From the NCBI GenBank assembly GCA_033964015.1, contig CM066912.1, positions 26,075,605-26,139,604 on the forward strand: a stretch of 64,000 nt of DNA. Direction: 5' to 3'. Source of the stretch: Scolanthus callimorphus. Taxonomy: Eukaryota; Cnidaria; Anthozoa; Actiniaria; Edwardsiidae. A model generated the notes under the pieces. That model did not search any database. It saw only the letters and a list, made by a program, of their open reading frames with translations, and was not told the DNA's origin. The position numbers and the translations under genes were made by a program. Each line of letters begins with the position of its first letter. The stretch's first letter is position 1. Below are positions 1 to 10,567 of this stretch, in pieces.

Positions 1-95
1 CCCCTGCGGACTCCCCGAATATGGTCACTTTGTTTGGGTCGCCACCGAACCTGTTTAAGTAAGACACTGTTCTTAAGCAACCGACCCTTTAATTA

Positions 96-527
96 AGCAA
101 TAAAAGTACTTTCCGCGTGCTCTCTGCTTTCTTACAAACACGAGGGGGATGTTGGGAGAACTGATCAAAACTTGAAAGACACGAGCCGAAGGCGACGAGT
201 CTTTCAAGTTTTATCAGTTCGAAAAGAATGGAAATGTTCTTAAATTTCAGTGAGATCGCAACCTGAAATATGATAGATCTTCTAGCAGGATATGCTTGTA
301 TCAGCACTCAGTACGTACATAATATTCAGGGTTCGTACACATCCTGGATTTTCACTTCCTTCCTGGAAAGTCCTTGAATGCCCTGGAATGTTACGGAAAG
401 TCCTGGAATGTTACGGAAAGTCCTCGCCTTCGGCTCGTGTCTTTCAAGTTTTATCAGTTCGACCAACATTCCCCGAGTGTTTTTGTAAGAAACCAGAGAG
501 CACACGCAGAAAGTATTTTTATTGCTT
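96..527. repeat. Foldback repeat with outer inverted arms
   Basis: Bases 96-203 reappear in reverse complement at about 420-527. The arm includes the string AAAACTTGAAAGACACGAG and a stretch containing GTGCTCTCTG. Within the left arm, 167-212 is itself a hairpin (AAAACTTGAAAGAC pairing with GTCTTTCAAGTTTT). The middle, from about 226, is the unit that recurs at 843-1320. No coding potential is convincing; the short open frames here are low-complexity or antisense to each other. Confidence 0.6.
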
Positions 528-842
528 TTAGAAAATAAAATACACGCGCGCGACAGCGTTGCGTGACAATCGTGTTTCTCAGGTCTCTTACAAACACGCT
601 TTTTAACCAATCAGAATGCGCACATTCACAATACAACATAGGTGTTATTTTCTAATTGTTAATAATTCACAGGATAAACAATAGAACGAAGCTACATGGC
701 GTGCGTATGTAGCTTCGTTCTACCATGAAACCTATTAATTATAAATCAGGTCCATGACCGATTCATTCGTACATTCTTTTTTTTATAAGAACGTTCAATT
801 TCCAGTTGAGGCTGAGTCGTTCTTATTTTTAGAGCAATTTGA

Positions 843-1320
843 GACTGGAAATGTTCTTAAATTTCAGTGAGATCGCAACCTGAAACATGATAGATCTCCT
901 AGAAGGATATGCTTGTATCAGCACTCAGTACGTACATAATGAGTCTGCCTAATATGGTCGCGGGTAAAAGGTGCGGGTGCGGGTAAAAAAGTGCGGGTGC
1001 GGGTAAAAGGTGCGAGACAATTTTCAAGACCCGCACCATTTTACCAGTAGTAGCCAGTGCCTGATTTGGTATTTTTAGACAATTTCCAAGACCCGCACCT
1101 TTTTACCCGCACCCGCACCCGCACCTTTTACCCGCACCCGCACTTTTTTACCCGCACCCGCACCTTTTACACGCGACCCGCGACCATTAGGCAGACTCGT
1201 ACATAGATTCAGGGTTCGTACGCATCTTGGAAATCCTGGAATATCCTGGATTTTCACTTCCTTCCTGGACAGTCCTTGAATGCCCTGGAATGTTACGTAA
1301 AGTCCTGGAAAACTACTGGA
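843..1320 (+). repeat. Second copy of the 226-425 repeat, interrupted by a foldback element
   Basis: The sequence from GGAAATGTTCTTAAATTTCA onward matches 226-425 with few changes. It is split after CGTACATAAT by the 941-1198 palindromic element and resumes at GATTCAGGGTTCGTACGCAT. The first copy at about 300-345 reads straight through this point, so it serves as the empty site. Confidence 0.75.
941..1198. mobile_element. Non-autonomous TIR element with GCGGGTGCGGGTAAAA-type arms
   Basis: The ends are perfect inverted repeats: GAGTCTGCC at the left and GGCAGACTC at the right, continuing as GGTCGCGGGTAAAAGGTGCG against its complement. The arms are made of short GTGCGGGTAAAA repeats and the centre is about 60 bp. 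The flanks GTACATAAT and GTACATAG look like an 8-9-bp target duplication, which would fit hAT- or Mutator-like mobilisation. There is no transposase. Confidence 0.75.
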
Positions 1321-1554
1321 AAAATGTTTCAACTCAAATGTGGCAGAATGAGTCAGTTTCACGAATCTTGTTTTTTCGCTGCAAATTATGACGTTAGCAC
1401 TGTTTTCAAACTGCAACAAGTGTGAATAGAAAAATGTAAATTGCCGTATATCGGTCCAATTTAGTGAAGCAGCTTCCTTTTTGTGTTTATGAGGGCACAT
1501 TTGTACCCCATAAAAACTCCTGGAAAAATAACTAAAGATCTCCTGGCATATCAA

Positions 1555-1830
1555 GAAAGTTCCCGTTAAAATGTGTCGTTTTCTAAAATTTCCTTATATG
1601 GAAGTTTCTACTTACCATATTTGGAAGTCCAGAAGTTTTCCTAGCTTATTTTTTGCCCTAAATTGTCAAAAAGTTCGCCAAAACTTGCAGGTTTTGGAGA
1701 GAATCGCTGTTCTTGTAGGCCGCCATCTTTGTTTTGGCCCCAGGAGCCCGGAAATTCAAACACAAGTAGCCCGCGTCACGCACGGGTTGGCATTGACAAA
1801 AACGACACATTTATCTTGATAAAAATCCTG
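1555..1830 (+). repeat. Dispersed repeat, family A
   Basis: This block includes AAATGTGTCGTTTTCTAAAA, GGCCGCCATCTTTGTTTTGG and CGCGTCACGCACGGGTTG. It is the reverse complement of about 32995-33225. Related, more diverged members sit at 4020-4290, 43030-43200, 45590-45790, 53250-53570 and 56380-56530, recognised by shared GTCGGCAAAACGACAG, AAATTTCC..TATAAGG and GATATCTCGAGTATCTGCAA-like words. It probably represents a short interspersed element; no promoter box was identified. Confidence 0.6.
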
Positions 1831-2070
1831 GATTTTTTTTATCCAGAAAGCGTACGAACCGCCACAGGAGGCCCAAATCACAGAAGCAACCGAGAATTTT
1901 CTGCAGAACTCAAACATACAATGCTTTCGAGTGGCATAGTGCAGAATTTCCCACGCGTCACTCGTATTTTCTGGTATACATACGAGCCTTCAGGAGGCGA
2001 GTGTGTTACCCTGCTAGCAGAGGTTTTTTTTCTGTCAGTCTGCGCGTGTCTGGTGGAGAGTATTTCGGAT

Positions 2071-2817
2071 GGGCTATTGACTAAGAGGCCACGAGGGCGA
2101 GAGGAATAATTGTTTTAGTCACATCACACCTGTATATCTGGTGTGGTAATTTGCCATTTTCTTGCTTAAACCCGACATTTTTCGCTACTAGTAGGCTATA
2201 TTAGTCAAATCACACTAGTGGTCTATTGTCAATGCTGCGTTCTGATTGTTTGAGCTACTACTAGGCTATAAGTTATGCAAGAGTGGATTACCAAGAGTTT
2301 CCATATTTACTATGTACGCCCGAATCACAGTCAAAAAAGTGTCTATTTTTAGAACTAGGATGCCCGCGAAAATTCGTCATCCACAGGGTTCCCACTTTCT
2401 CGCCACGCGAACAGTTGTGAGATCCAGCCTAAAATTAAATCGCAGATCAATGGAAAAACCGTTAAAATCGCAAAGATAAGGTAGGATATTCTCTATTTTG
2501 TTGTGTATTGGGTATACGAGCATTCGAGCCTGAGCATTCGAATACTTTCGCGCGCGAAACTCAAATCTAAAAATAGACACTTTTCTGACTGTATGTGGAC
2601 AAATACAGTAGGGAAAGATTCTAACTCTTGTTAATCCACTCTTGGTTATAGCCTACTAGTAGCGAAAACTGTCGGATTTGAAAGCCAGAAAATGGCAAAT
2701 GGCCAGAACAAAAAACGTTTTTGGCTATACAAATTGACCTACTAGTGTGATTTGACTAAAACAATTATTCCTCTCGCCCTCATGGCCTCTAAGTCAATAT
2801 GTAGCCCATTCGGCATT
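2071..2817. mobile_element. Foldback element with long imperfect arms
   Basis: The left arm (2071-2245) and right arm (2630-2817) are reverse complements over TAGAGGCCACGAGGGCGAG, GGAATAATTGTTTTAGTCA, AAATGGCAAAT and CTACTAGTAGGCTATA. The block 2818-2890 adds further copies of ATTCGGCCTC and ends AATAATTATTAAATA. Ends of the same style recur at 9434-9520 and 22137-22240. There is no gene inside; the short open frames cover only parts of it and have no recognisable domain. Confidence 0.65.
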
Positions 2818-3001
2818 CGACCTTCGGCCTCATGGTTCGGCCTCGTGGGCTATTGACTCAGAGCCCATTCGGCCTCGAAGAATAATTATTAAATACTAAT
2901 ACCTCAACTAATCAGAACGCAGCATCGACAACCATAGACCACTTTGACTAAAAAGTGAAACTAGTGTCAGCTGGGTACGTAATTACGTATGATATGCTTA
3001 C

Positions 3002-3579
3002 CTTTCAATATTGTTCTTCACCCATTTTAGAGCCTCCACCTGATCCTTCAATCCATAGTTCCCTTTCAGCCCATCTTTCCCTGTCGCGATGAACCCGAAC
3101 GCTCCAACGCGATAATTAATACAAACTACTATAACATTCCCTAACCCTGCAATGACACTTCCATCGTACGGCGCCGCATATCCACCGACGAATGCTCCGC
3201 CGTAAACCCACACCATAACGGGCAACTTCGAATTTTCTACCGTTGCGTTGGGCACGTAAACATATAAATGTAAGCACTCTTCGGACATGATACTGGGCGG
3301 CGTGAATAGAGACGCAGCTTGAGGACAAGCCATGCCAGGGGAAATAGTTTTTCTGACAGCAGTCCATGGATTCGGAGGTTGTGGTGGTTGAAAACGCTCA
3401 GCCTTCGCAAACGGCACCGCTAAGTATTGTCGAACTGTGCCAATAGCGAAGTTAGATACCTTGCCTTGAATAGGGCCATACGTAGTCATGACCTCCGAGG
3501 TGTATACGATGGCTTCAGTCGGCTCTAAGGAACCAAGTGAAAGTAAAAACAGCAGAAGGTATGCTCGGTTGTAGTTCAT
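3002..3579 (-). CDS. Type-B carboxylesterase, first coding exon (carboxylesterase 1)
   Basis: This exon encodes the N-terminal 192 residues of a secreted alpha/beta-hydrolase of the carboxylesterase/cholinesterase family. I start it at the Met of MNYNRAYLLLFLLSLGS because a signal peptide follows at once; an upstream in-frame Met adds an implausible basic leader. Visible family landmarks are TTYGPIQGKV, the EECLHLYVYVP cysteine motif, the oxyanion-hole strand VYGGAFVGG (GGAF instead of the usual GGGF), NYRVGAFGF and GNYGLKDQ. The exon stops with NIE plus two bases of the next codon at a good donor (GTAAGC). That is exactly the phase used by the paralogue at 25941, whose exon begins with RFGGDP. 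The catalytic Ser, Glu and His exons are not found in 1-2990 and must lie outside the window if the gene is whole. It is about 60% identical by eye to carboxylesterase 2. Confidence 0.85.
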
Positions 3580-3824
3580 TATGTCTGAGAAGAAGAGATG
3601 ACAAAACTCGCAACCTGTCTCGCCTGTCCCGCGGTTTGAAGTCCGCCACTGTTGCCATCTCATTTTCATCTCTCACGCAACACAGACAATGTTCGTTATC
3701 TTCACGTTATCATACGTTTGTTTACTATATCAAATACTGCAATAAGTTTATAAAAATAATATATAGATTTAGCCACTGGCTAAAAGCGGAGCTCCTGGTC
3801 ATAAAATTTTCTATGTGAATGAAA

Positions 3825-4040
3825 GGGATTCCCATGTGTACATGGTTTATATGGTTGCTTTAGAGTCTTCCCTTCACGAGTGCTGCCGTTTTTGGGTAGT
3901 GTAGTAGGGGTAGTGTAGGCATATATTTTCTTCTTACTATTTTAAATGTTGTAATGCGCATCTGATCAAATTATTTGCTAATTTGCGCAATATAAGTTAA
4001 TAAATTATTATTATTATTATTATTATTTATGGCAAATTCG
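3825..4040. repeat. Repeat-rich spacer with ATT microsatellite
   Basis: The spacer contains TTCCCATGTGTACATGG, a word that recurs at 5068 next to the GGAC microsatellite, and an (ATT)n run at about 4008-4026. No gene was seen here. Confidence 0.45.
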
Positions 4041-4292
4041 CGCGGGTTGCCTGTGGTGTTCAAATCGCGTCTCAGGCCCCTCGACGGGGGGCAAAAACAA
4101 AATGGCGACCAAGAGATCGATGTTTCTCGAGTATCTGCAAGTTTTGGCCAATTTTCCTGCTTTTTTGGCTAAGATATAAGGAAAAGTACTTACAGACCTT
4201 CCAAATAAGGTAAGAGAGAATTTCCTAATAAGGAAGTTTTGCAACGTCGGCAAAACGACAGTTTTTGGCGAAATTTTCTTGATATGTTTTTC

Positions 4293-5060
4293 AAGCATAG
4301 ATGACGTCATCGATGACGTTATGTCACGTGACCACTTCATTTCGCTCATCCGGTGGCCTAGACTACACTACCCAAGTTTGGTTGTTTTAGAGTCTTCCCT
4401 TCACGTGATATTCATTTTTAAGCATAGATGACGTCATCGATGACGTCATATCACGTGACCACTTCATTTCGCTCATCTGGTGGTCTAGACTACACTACCC
4501 AAGTTTGGTTGTTTTAGAGTCTTCCCTTCACGTGATATTCATTTTTTTAAGCATAGATGACATCATCGATGACGTCATATCACGTGACCACTTCATTTCG
4601 CTCATCTGGTGGTCTATACTACACAACCCAAGTTTGGTCGTTTTAGAGTCTTCCCTTCACGAGATATTAATTTTTTAAGCATAGATGACGTCATCGATGA
4701 CGTCATATCACGTGACCACTTCATTTCGCTCATCTGGTGGTCTAGACTACACTACCCAAGTTTGGTTGTTTTAGAGTCTTCTCTTCACGAGATATTGATT
4801 TTTCAAGCATAGATGACGTCATCGATTACGTCACATCACGTGACCACTTCATTTCGCTCACCTGGTGAAATAGACTACACTACCAAAGTTTGGTTGTCTT
4901 AGAGTCTTCCCTTCACGATATATTCATTTTTCAATCACTGATGACGTCATCGATGACGTCACATCACGTGTCCGGGTTACAGCACCCCCCTTGTGGCATA
5001 GACAAAATATCCCAAGTATGGTTGTCTTAGCGTGTTCCCTTGAGGAGATATAATTTTTTC
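4293..5060 (-). repeat. 128-bp tandem array carrying CRE palindromes (six units)
   Basis: TGACGTCATCGATGACGT recurs near 4301, 4428, 4557, 4685, 4812 and 4941, a period of 127-130 bp. Each unit also has TCACGTGACCACTTCATTTC, CCCAAGTTTGG and GTCTTCCCTTCACG. The same unit in the other orientation occurs at 5185-5300, in three copies at 7135-7530, and at 22500-22660. TGACGTCA is the consensus CREB/ATF site, but nothing shows that it is used here. Confidence 0.8.
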
Positions 5061-5087
5061 TTTGCATACCACAGGGTTCCCATGTGT

Positions 5088-5141
5088 ACACGGACGGACG
5101 GACGGACGGACGGACGACGGACGGACGGACGGACGGACGGC
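5088..5141. repeat. (GGAC)n microsatellite
   Basis: This is a run of GGAC tetranucleotides with one phase slip. It lies between the minus-oriented 128-bp array (left) and a plus-oriented unit (right), so it is the centre of an inverted arrangement. Confidence 0.9.
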
Positions 5142-5184
5142 GTACGCTATATGTTTAATACCAGAAAAATAAAGAAAAAATCAT

Positions 5185-5305
5185 ATCTCCCGAAGGGTAG
5201 CTTCTATAGAAGCCAAACTTGGACAAACTTTCAAAGACCATAAGAGGAACTCTATACCAAAGTCACGTGCCCTTACGTCATCAATGACGTCATCAAAAAG
5301 ATCCA
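5185..5305 (+). repeat. Single plus-strand unit of the CRE-palindrome family
   Basis: ATATCTCCCGAAGGG, CCAAACTTGGACAA, GTCACGTGCCCTTACGTCA and ATGACGTCATCAAAA follow each other in the same order as in the 7135-7530 units. It is oriented opposite to the neighbouring array at 4293-5060. Confidence 0.6.
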
Positions 5306-5519
5306 CAATGCCCGTGACGTTCAAAAATGAACTCGATAGTATACTATACGTTTTTCTCTTAGGTATGGTGCTCCGCTAGCGCGGGCCTTCGCGCTGGAGC
5401 TCCGCTATAACTAGTGGCAGATTATTTCTGGTACCTATAGCAATAGAGAAGGGCTATTTTGATCAGAGGACGGATTAAAATTCCCATAGATAGAGTTCAC
5501 AACTGAAATCGACATCTCA

Positions 5520-5720
5520 TTTGCATAGGCCTTTATCACGCAATATTGATTAATAATATGAACAACAAGAACCAAAGGTTGAGATTTATGTTAAACGCCG
5601 TGGAAAAATGGTGTTTTGCTGACGTTTCGAGCGTTAGCCCTTCGTCGGAGCAAAGAGGATAATATATAATATATAATAGTTATCAGTAAATGGAATCCAG
5701 TTTCAATTCTACACATCCGT
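5520..5720 (+). repeat. Dispersed repeat interrupted by a Penelope-like motif
   Basis: CCTTTATCACGCAATATTGA and ATAGTTATCAGTAAATGGAA match, in reverse complement, the sequence at about 26550-26645. There GATAACTATTATATATTATT runs straight into TAATCAATATTGGGTGATAA. Here about 100 bp containing the hammerhead-like motif intervene (5555-5655), which suggests a later insertion. Confidence 0.5.
5615..5657 (-). ncRNA. Possible hammerhead-ribozyme motif of a Penelope-like or retrozyme repeat
   Basis: On the minus strand the sequence reads CCGACGAAGGGCTAACGCTC then GAAACGTCAGCAAAAC. The GGGC-UAAC-GCUC segment can form a four-pair stem II, followed by the conserved GAAA and a GUC. The family core is CUGANGA. 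Here the second base is C instead of U, so this copy may be catalytically dead. The similarity to hammerheads carried by Penelope-like elements is from memory of the family and was not searched. Confidence 0.4.
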
Positions 5721-6540
5721 ATTAGTTAAACTGCAAAGTTTTAAAATAATTACTTGAATCAATAATCAAATGAAACGATTTGAAATGCGACGAATGAATA
5801 AATTACTTCACTTAAAAAATTATAAACTACATTAGCAGATGGGAAATTCGTATTACAAAATTGTATTTTTTGTTAAAAATGAACACCAGCACTAGAACAC
5901 ACATAATCACTTCAGTAAAACTAAAAAATTTCGGTGCATGAATAATCATTTTCATCGTTGAAAATTTGAAAACTTACAGACGTTTGTATGACTGGGGGTA
6001 TACGTCATACCCCTGTCATACCACAATTATTATCATCAATCATTAGAATTACGACTAGGGTTGTTTAAAATATTAGTTGCGAGCTGTTTCTAAGTATATA
6101 TATAATGATGATAATGATAATGATGTCTTTATTCGGCTGGTAAAGCTACATACCAGGATTACAAGTAAGAATAATAATACAACAAATACATTAGGGAAGA
6201 CATAAATAACAATCAGCTGGTAACTATACACCTAGGTTGTATCTAAATGAAAGCCTGTTTGCGAATGCGCCCATACACCGTTCTGTGTTTACTTTTTTGC
6301 GTGTAACAGTTTGATTGCGGAGTGTGGGCGATGTCTTTTATTTTAGGGAGAAGGCTGTACAGAGGATGGAGTGGGTTGGTTTTGTTTTGTTTTTTAAACA
6401 GTTCGTGATCAGTGCTCAGAACAAGGTCTCTGATATTATATTGTACAGAAGAGTATTTACGTTTGTGGCAGCGGTCTAGAAAAAAACTGGATTGCATTGA
6501 GACTCGCTTCGTCAGAGCCGTAATGTATCAGTCAATTCCA
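5721..6540. other. AT-rich non-coding stretch
   Basis: I see no supported gene. A short reading frame at 6243-6497 has no recognisable domain and low-complexity neighbours. ATGATGATAATGATAATGATG at 6105-6125 is simple-sequence DNA. Confidence 0.4.
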
Positions 6541-6720
6541 GCGGTGACCATGCCCCCCCCCCACCCCCCGGGCAACCCCCGGGATTTTGGTCATTTCTAA
6601 AAATAAAACTGAAAATTCCCCGCCCCCGGGCTAGCAAAAATGCAAAATACCCCACGGCGGGGAACACAAAAAGCGGAACTGAAATGCCCCACCCCGGGAC
6701 GAGAAAAAACGGTAAGATTC
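6541..6720. repeat. CCCCGGG-rich dispersed repeat
   Basis: Several near-repeats of the form CCCCG(G)GAC/T..AAAA..GAAATGCCCC occur in succession (CCCCCGGGATTTTGG, CCCCGCCCCCGGGCTAGC, CCCACGGCGGGGAACA, CCCCACCCCGGGACGAG). They are spaced about 40-45 bp apart, like a short degenerate tandem repeat. There is no coding signal. Confidence 0.5.
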
Positions 6721-7134
6721 CATCGACTCTGCGTGACAAAGCTTCACAACAAAAATTTTTACTGTCCGAGCATTTATAATTCGTTTTTAAATGTACTTTA
6801 GTTTTCTCGTCTTTGAACGAGTTCTCATTTCACTGAAAGTGAGACAAAATATAAATAAAGAAATGAAACTAAGGTATTGAATCTCTCAATGCGAAATTTA
6901 CCTTTATTCTATTTACAGAGCAACTATTTCGCAGTTATGTTACTTACTTTTTGCGAAATTGGATCTCTGTTTATAGTGTCAATTCATTTTTATGTTTTTC
7001 CACTGAGACGAAATTGCGAAATCTGTTTCTTCTCTATAGAAGACGTATACGGTCCATGCTCTGCATTATATATTATGTGGCGTTATTTTCCGTAACTGGG
7101 ACATTGTAACTTGTAACTGCCAATCAGTTATACT

Positions 7135-7530
7135 TGCACAAAGTTATCTTAGTGACAGGGGGGAGGGGGGCAGCAACAAAGTCACATGACATTACGTCAT
7201 CGATGACGTCATCAAAACTAGAAAAAATAATATGTCGACAACAAAATATTGCTCAGTGACCAAACTTGCACAAAGTTATCTACGTGACAAGGGGGGTTCA
7301 GCAGCAAAGTCACATGACACTACGTCATCGATGACGTCATCAAAATTAGAAAAAATAATATTTCGAGAAGGGAACATCGCTAGGTTACCAAAGTTGGGTA
7401 AAATTATCCTCGTGACAATAGGGGTCCAGCATCAAGGTCACGTGGTACAACGTCATCGATGACGTCATCACAACTAGGAAATTGATATCTCGGGAAGGGA
7501 AGGGGACCAAAAGTCCAAAACTTGGATAAG
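7135..7530 (+). repeat. 128-bp CRE-palindrome array, three units, plus strand
   Basis: ACGTCATCGATGACGTCATC recurs at about 7194, 7322 and 7450, exactly 128 bp apart. Each copy is preceded by AAAGTCACATGACA or GGTCACGTGGTAC and followed by AAAACTAGAAAA. It is the same family as 4293-5060 in the opposite orientation. Confidence 0.75.
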
Positions 7531-7539
7531 AATAATAAT

Positions 7540-9235
7540 ACAACTAGTAATAGTAATAGACCCCAATAAACTACATATCATTATAAAGCTTAATAAACGA
7601 AGTTTATGATGACGCAGTTTTTATTCTAATTTTTTCGAAATCTGCTCTAACGCGGAAAGGAAAACGATAAAACGGTGCGATTTAAATATGGAAAATGTTC
7701 GTATAGAAATACGGCGCGCATTGGCTTCAATTCTGTCCTAAATCAATCAACACTTATTGAATTACTAAAGTGTGTCGGCGATTTTTAATATATTTTAATA
7801 TATTAAAATCCATTCTAGAATAAGAACTTCCAAAAGTTGAAGGTTCATTTATTTGATGAGTTTCGGCCTTCGAACAGTAATAAAAGTGCGAGAAATGAAA
7901 ATATCAAAAATCGCCGACACGCTTTCGAAGATCAATGTTTTGACTAACTGTTCGCCAAATTTGAAGGCAATCGTACAAATCCTTGTGGCGAACATTTTGG
8001 GTCTTTCCATCGAATCGGCAGCAAAATCAATACCGAGTTATAGCCATTTGAAGTAGTGTCAACATCTGAAGCGCTAACAGCAGGAAAGCAAACAAACGTG
8101 ACACGATCGGCCAATTGGAGGCAAGCCTTCTCTGCGCGCGGGAAAATATTACTGTGCTCAGATTTCATGTTGTGCTTGAGCTTTGGTACTTGTGGTAATC
8201 GCTTTCTCCAACATCTTCGACCATTTCCAGCAACCAAATTTTGATAAATAATGGGCAAAGTGCCTCTTCAACGAAGAAAGCCAGACAAGAACATGCGCCG
8301 CAAGAAGCGCCAATTTCCTGACCCGAAGGCTAAATAAACAAGATTATACCGCCTGAATCATGTAACGCAATACAGTTGAAAACTAGATTTTCTTATTTTT
8401 CTTCGTGAAATATAAGTTATTTTCTTTTTTGGAATATTGAAGTTCCTACCCTAACTTATTGACTGGGATAAAAACAAAAAAATCGTCAAAATGATGCCCG
8501 CGAAGGTTTGCGGTATCCTTAACGACCTGAGTACAAAAAGACACTTATTTGCCTCTATCAGTTTGTTTTTCACATGTATGTTAAATTTAGCATTTGGCTG
8601 AATTAGGCTTTCAGCCCATCGATTTCCGGTTGAATCTGGGAGATATTCATGGCTTGACCATGGCTCGCGAATATGTACACAGTGTAACCGAAATGAGATT
8701 GGTTATGAACACTGATCAAAGTCACCACCAGCGACACCGTCAAGGCAAAAAGCTTGACTTCTAAGGAATAAACCAGAATAAACAGTTTCTTAGGCTACCA
8801 AATTTGAGTGAAGTTGCCTACAGACCAAGAACATGGTCGCGCGGTTTGATGTCAGACAAAAGAGGGCTGTACCATATTGAACCATGAGTTTGGACTCAGT
8901 ACTGTCGTTTTGCATTATCAAAATAGAAAACTTAAATCTCTGAAAGGAAATACAGTTAAGTGATCAAACGTGGTCGATGTTCTATGAATGTTGTTCTCGA
9001 CGTCATCAGAAGCCCCATACCTCTTTTGTTACCTACACACTCCCTTCAACAAAGGAACAAATGCAAATAGCTTCCCGTTTGTTTCTTAAGCACCTCGCCC
9101 GAATGGTCCTTTTTGTAATGCCGGCCGATTGAAGAAGCTGCGCTCCGATGCCCTAACGTATTTAGAACTCTAAAAATTTTAATTTCATTAAGTATAATCA
9201 TTGGGAGCTCCGCTTTTAGGCAGTACCTAAATCTA
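7540..9235. other. Gene-poor stretch
   Basis: No supported gene. The frames at 7853-8056 and 8056-8244 lack domains. A tiny very basic frame at 8251-8337 (starting MGKVPLQRRKPDKN) has a clean start and stop, but with only 28 codons it cannot be called a gene. Confidence 0.35.
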
Positions 9236-9237
9236 TT

Positions 9238-9434
9238 TAGTATAATTACTCAAGCGATTCCGCGCGCTGCATGATTGGTCGAGAAGTTCGTCATATTTTG
9301 CTATATTCACCTATAGGTGAATATAACATCAAAAGCATTGGGGATCGCGCACACTTTATTACGAAAAACTGAAAAATACCCATAAACGCGAATTTGCTGT
9401 CAAAAACTTAGAAGTCATTTGAGTAATTATACTA
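9238..9434. mobile_element. TIR element with TTTAGTATAATTACTCAA ends
   Basis: The left end, TAGTATAATTACTCAAGCG, is mirrored by TTGAGTAATTATACTAAAA at the right. It contains GCGCGCTGCATGATTGGTC and a palindrome TTCACCTATAGGTGAA. It is joined directly to the hairpin 9434-9522, as also happens at 21963-22240. Confidence 0.6.
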
Positions 9435-9522
9435 AAACAATTAGTCGCCTCAGGCTCTGTAAATATCGTCGAATAATTCGCCGATATTTACGTAGCCTTC
9501 GGCGACTAATTGTTAAATAATA
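9434..9522. repeat. Near-perfect hairpin (ACTAAAACAATTAG...CTAATTGTTAAA)
   Basis: AATTAGTCGCC pairs with GGCGACTAATT, and CTGTAAATATCG pairs with CGATATTTACG, around a centre near GAATAATTCG. It belongs to the same style of terminal palindrome seen at 2759-2890 and 22137-22240. Confidence 0.65.
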
Positions 9523-9736
9523 ATATGCATTTTCAGGAGCCCATTACCTCGGAGCGTCCATCTAGAGGTAGGAAGGTGCAACTTATATGGATGGGATGCT
9601 AATAAAGTTATTGTATCGTATTGCTTCTATATTATCCGGGCCTAGGTCTACATGCAAGTCCAAAATAGATGCATTTGATAAAAACTCACTCAGATTGCTC
9701 AGGATTGCTCTGATGCTAGTCCCCAAGTCCCCTTGG

Positions 9737-10566
9737 CTAGTCCCTGCATTTTTGACTGGAATGCTTCTTACATGACAAAGGTGTTCGCCATTTATCTTTA
9801 CCGTAAACATAGTCGAGATATTTTTCGGGCTCCCTTGGAAAAGACATTTCCATGCCCTCGAATATTCTCCTAATGGGCGGTACCATTATATTCTTGGGGT
9901 ACTTCCATGTTCCAGGAGCTACTATCCACTCACTGTCTGTCCGATAAATCCCTATTCCGGGCCCCGTATTTCCACAGTGCTTATTGACACAACCAATCAT
10001 GTACCAATGTTTGCCGCTATTTGGGGTATCTTTATAAGTACTACTAAATTTGAAGATATATCCAGTCTTTTGTAAGTCAGGTATCGCCTTTACGAGTTTC
10101 TCGTAATTATTAGAGTCCACGCCAAAATCTGTATCGTAGTCGTAAGGGATATATTTACCGTAGTCCCTTACTAGTCCCATTACAGTACCACCGACATGCA
10201 TGTAGGTAATGTTATGCTTATCAAACATGCGTCCAGCAGAGTCCAGCATGCTTCATGACGTCTATGTTCTGCTTGCGGCAGCAAGGACTACTGTTAATTC
10301 GCATGTTTAGGGTCTTATCCCAATGTGCGTCTAGTATTTTCGACGGGGCGCAAGGAAATCTATCATTTGGACAATTATTGTATTCGATCTTACCATCGGC
10401 TCTTTCTATTCTTTCCGTGCGTTCCCCGCGGAGAGGTCTCGGGCAAAATCGCCAGGAGCTTTTTGCCGCTGCTTGGAAAAGATTCTCTTTGGTGTGAATG
10501 ATCGTCCAGTTCGCCACATCCCAATACCATACAGTACAAACCTCTGTTGTATTCTGACAAACAAGC
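9737..10566 (-). pseudogene. LicD/fukutin-family transferase, copy 1 (frameshifted)
   Basis: The translated product has a Cys-containing N-terminal part (KLVCQNTTEVCTVWYWDVA, then ENLFQ, RFCPRPLRGE, DAHWDKTL and PCCRKQNIDVMKHAGL). The LicD signature follows: YMHVGGTVMGLVRDYGKYIP and then YDYDTDFGVD. Its acidic D-x-D-x-D cluster is the metal/nucleotide site of LicD, fukutin and FKRP enzymes, which transfer phosphocholine or ribitol-phosphate onto glycans in the Golgi. The later part is GKHWYMIGCVNKHC, YRTDSEWIVAPGTW and PEKYLDYVYGKDKW, ending at a TAG at 9737. Around 10237-10249 the frame is broken. Relative to copy 2 there is a net 10-bp insertion that looks like a duplication of GCTGGAC. Homology with copy 2 starts abruptly at AAGCTTGTTTGTCAG, consistent with an exon beginning after AG, and a foldback element abuts that border. 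The catalytic half is intact in one frame from 10249. Confidence 0.8.
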
Positions 10567-10567
10567 T

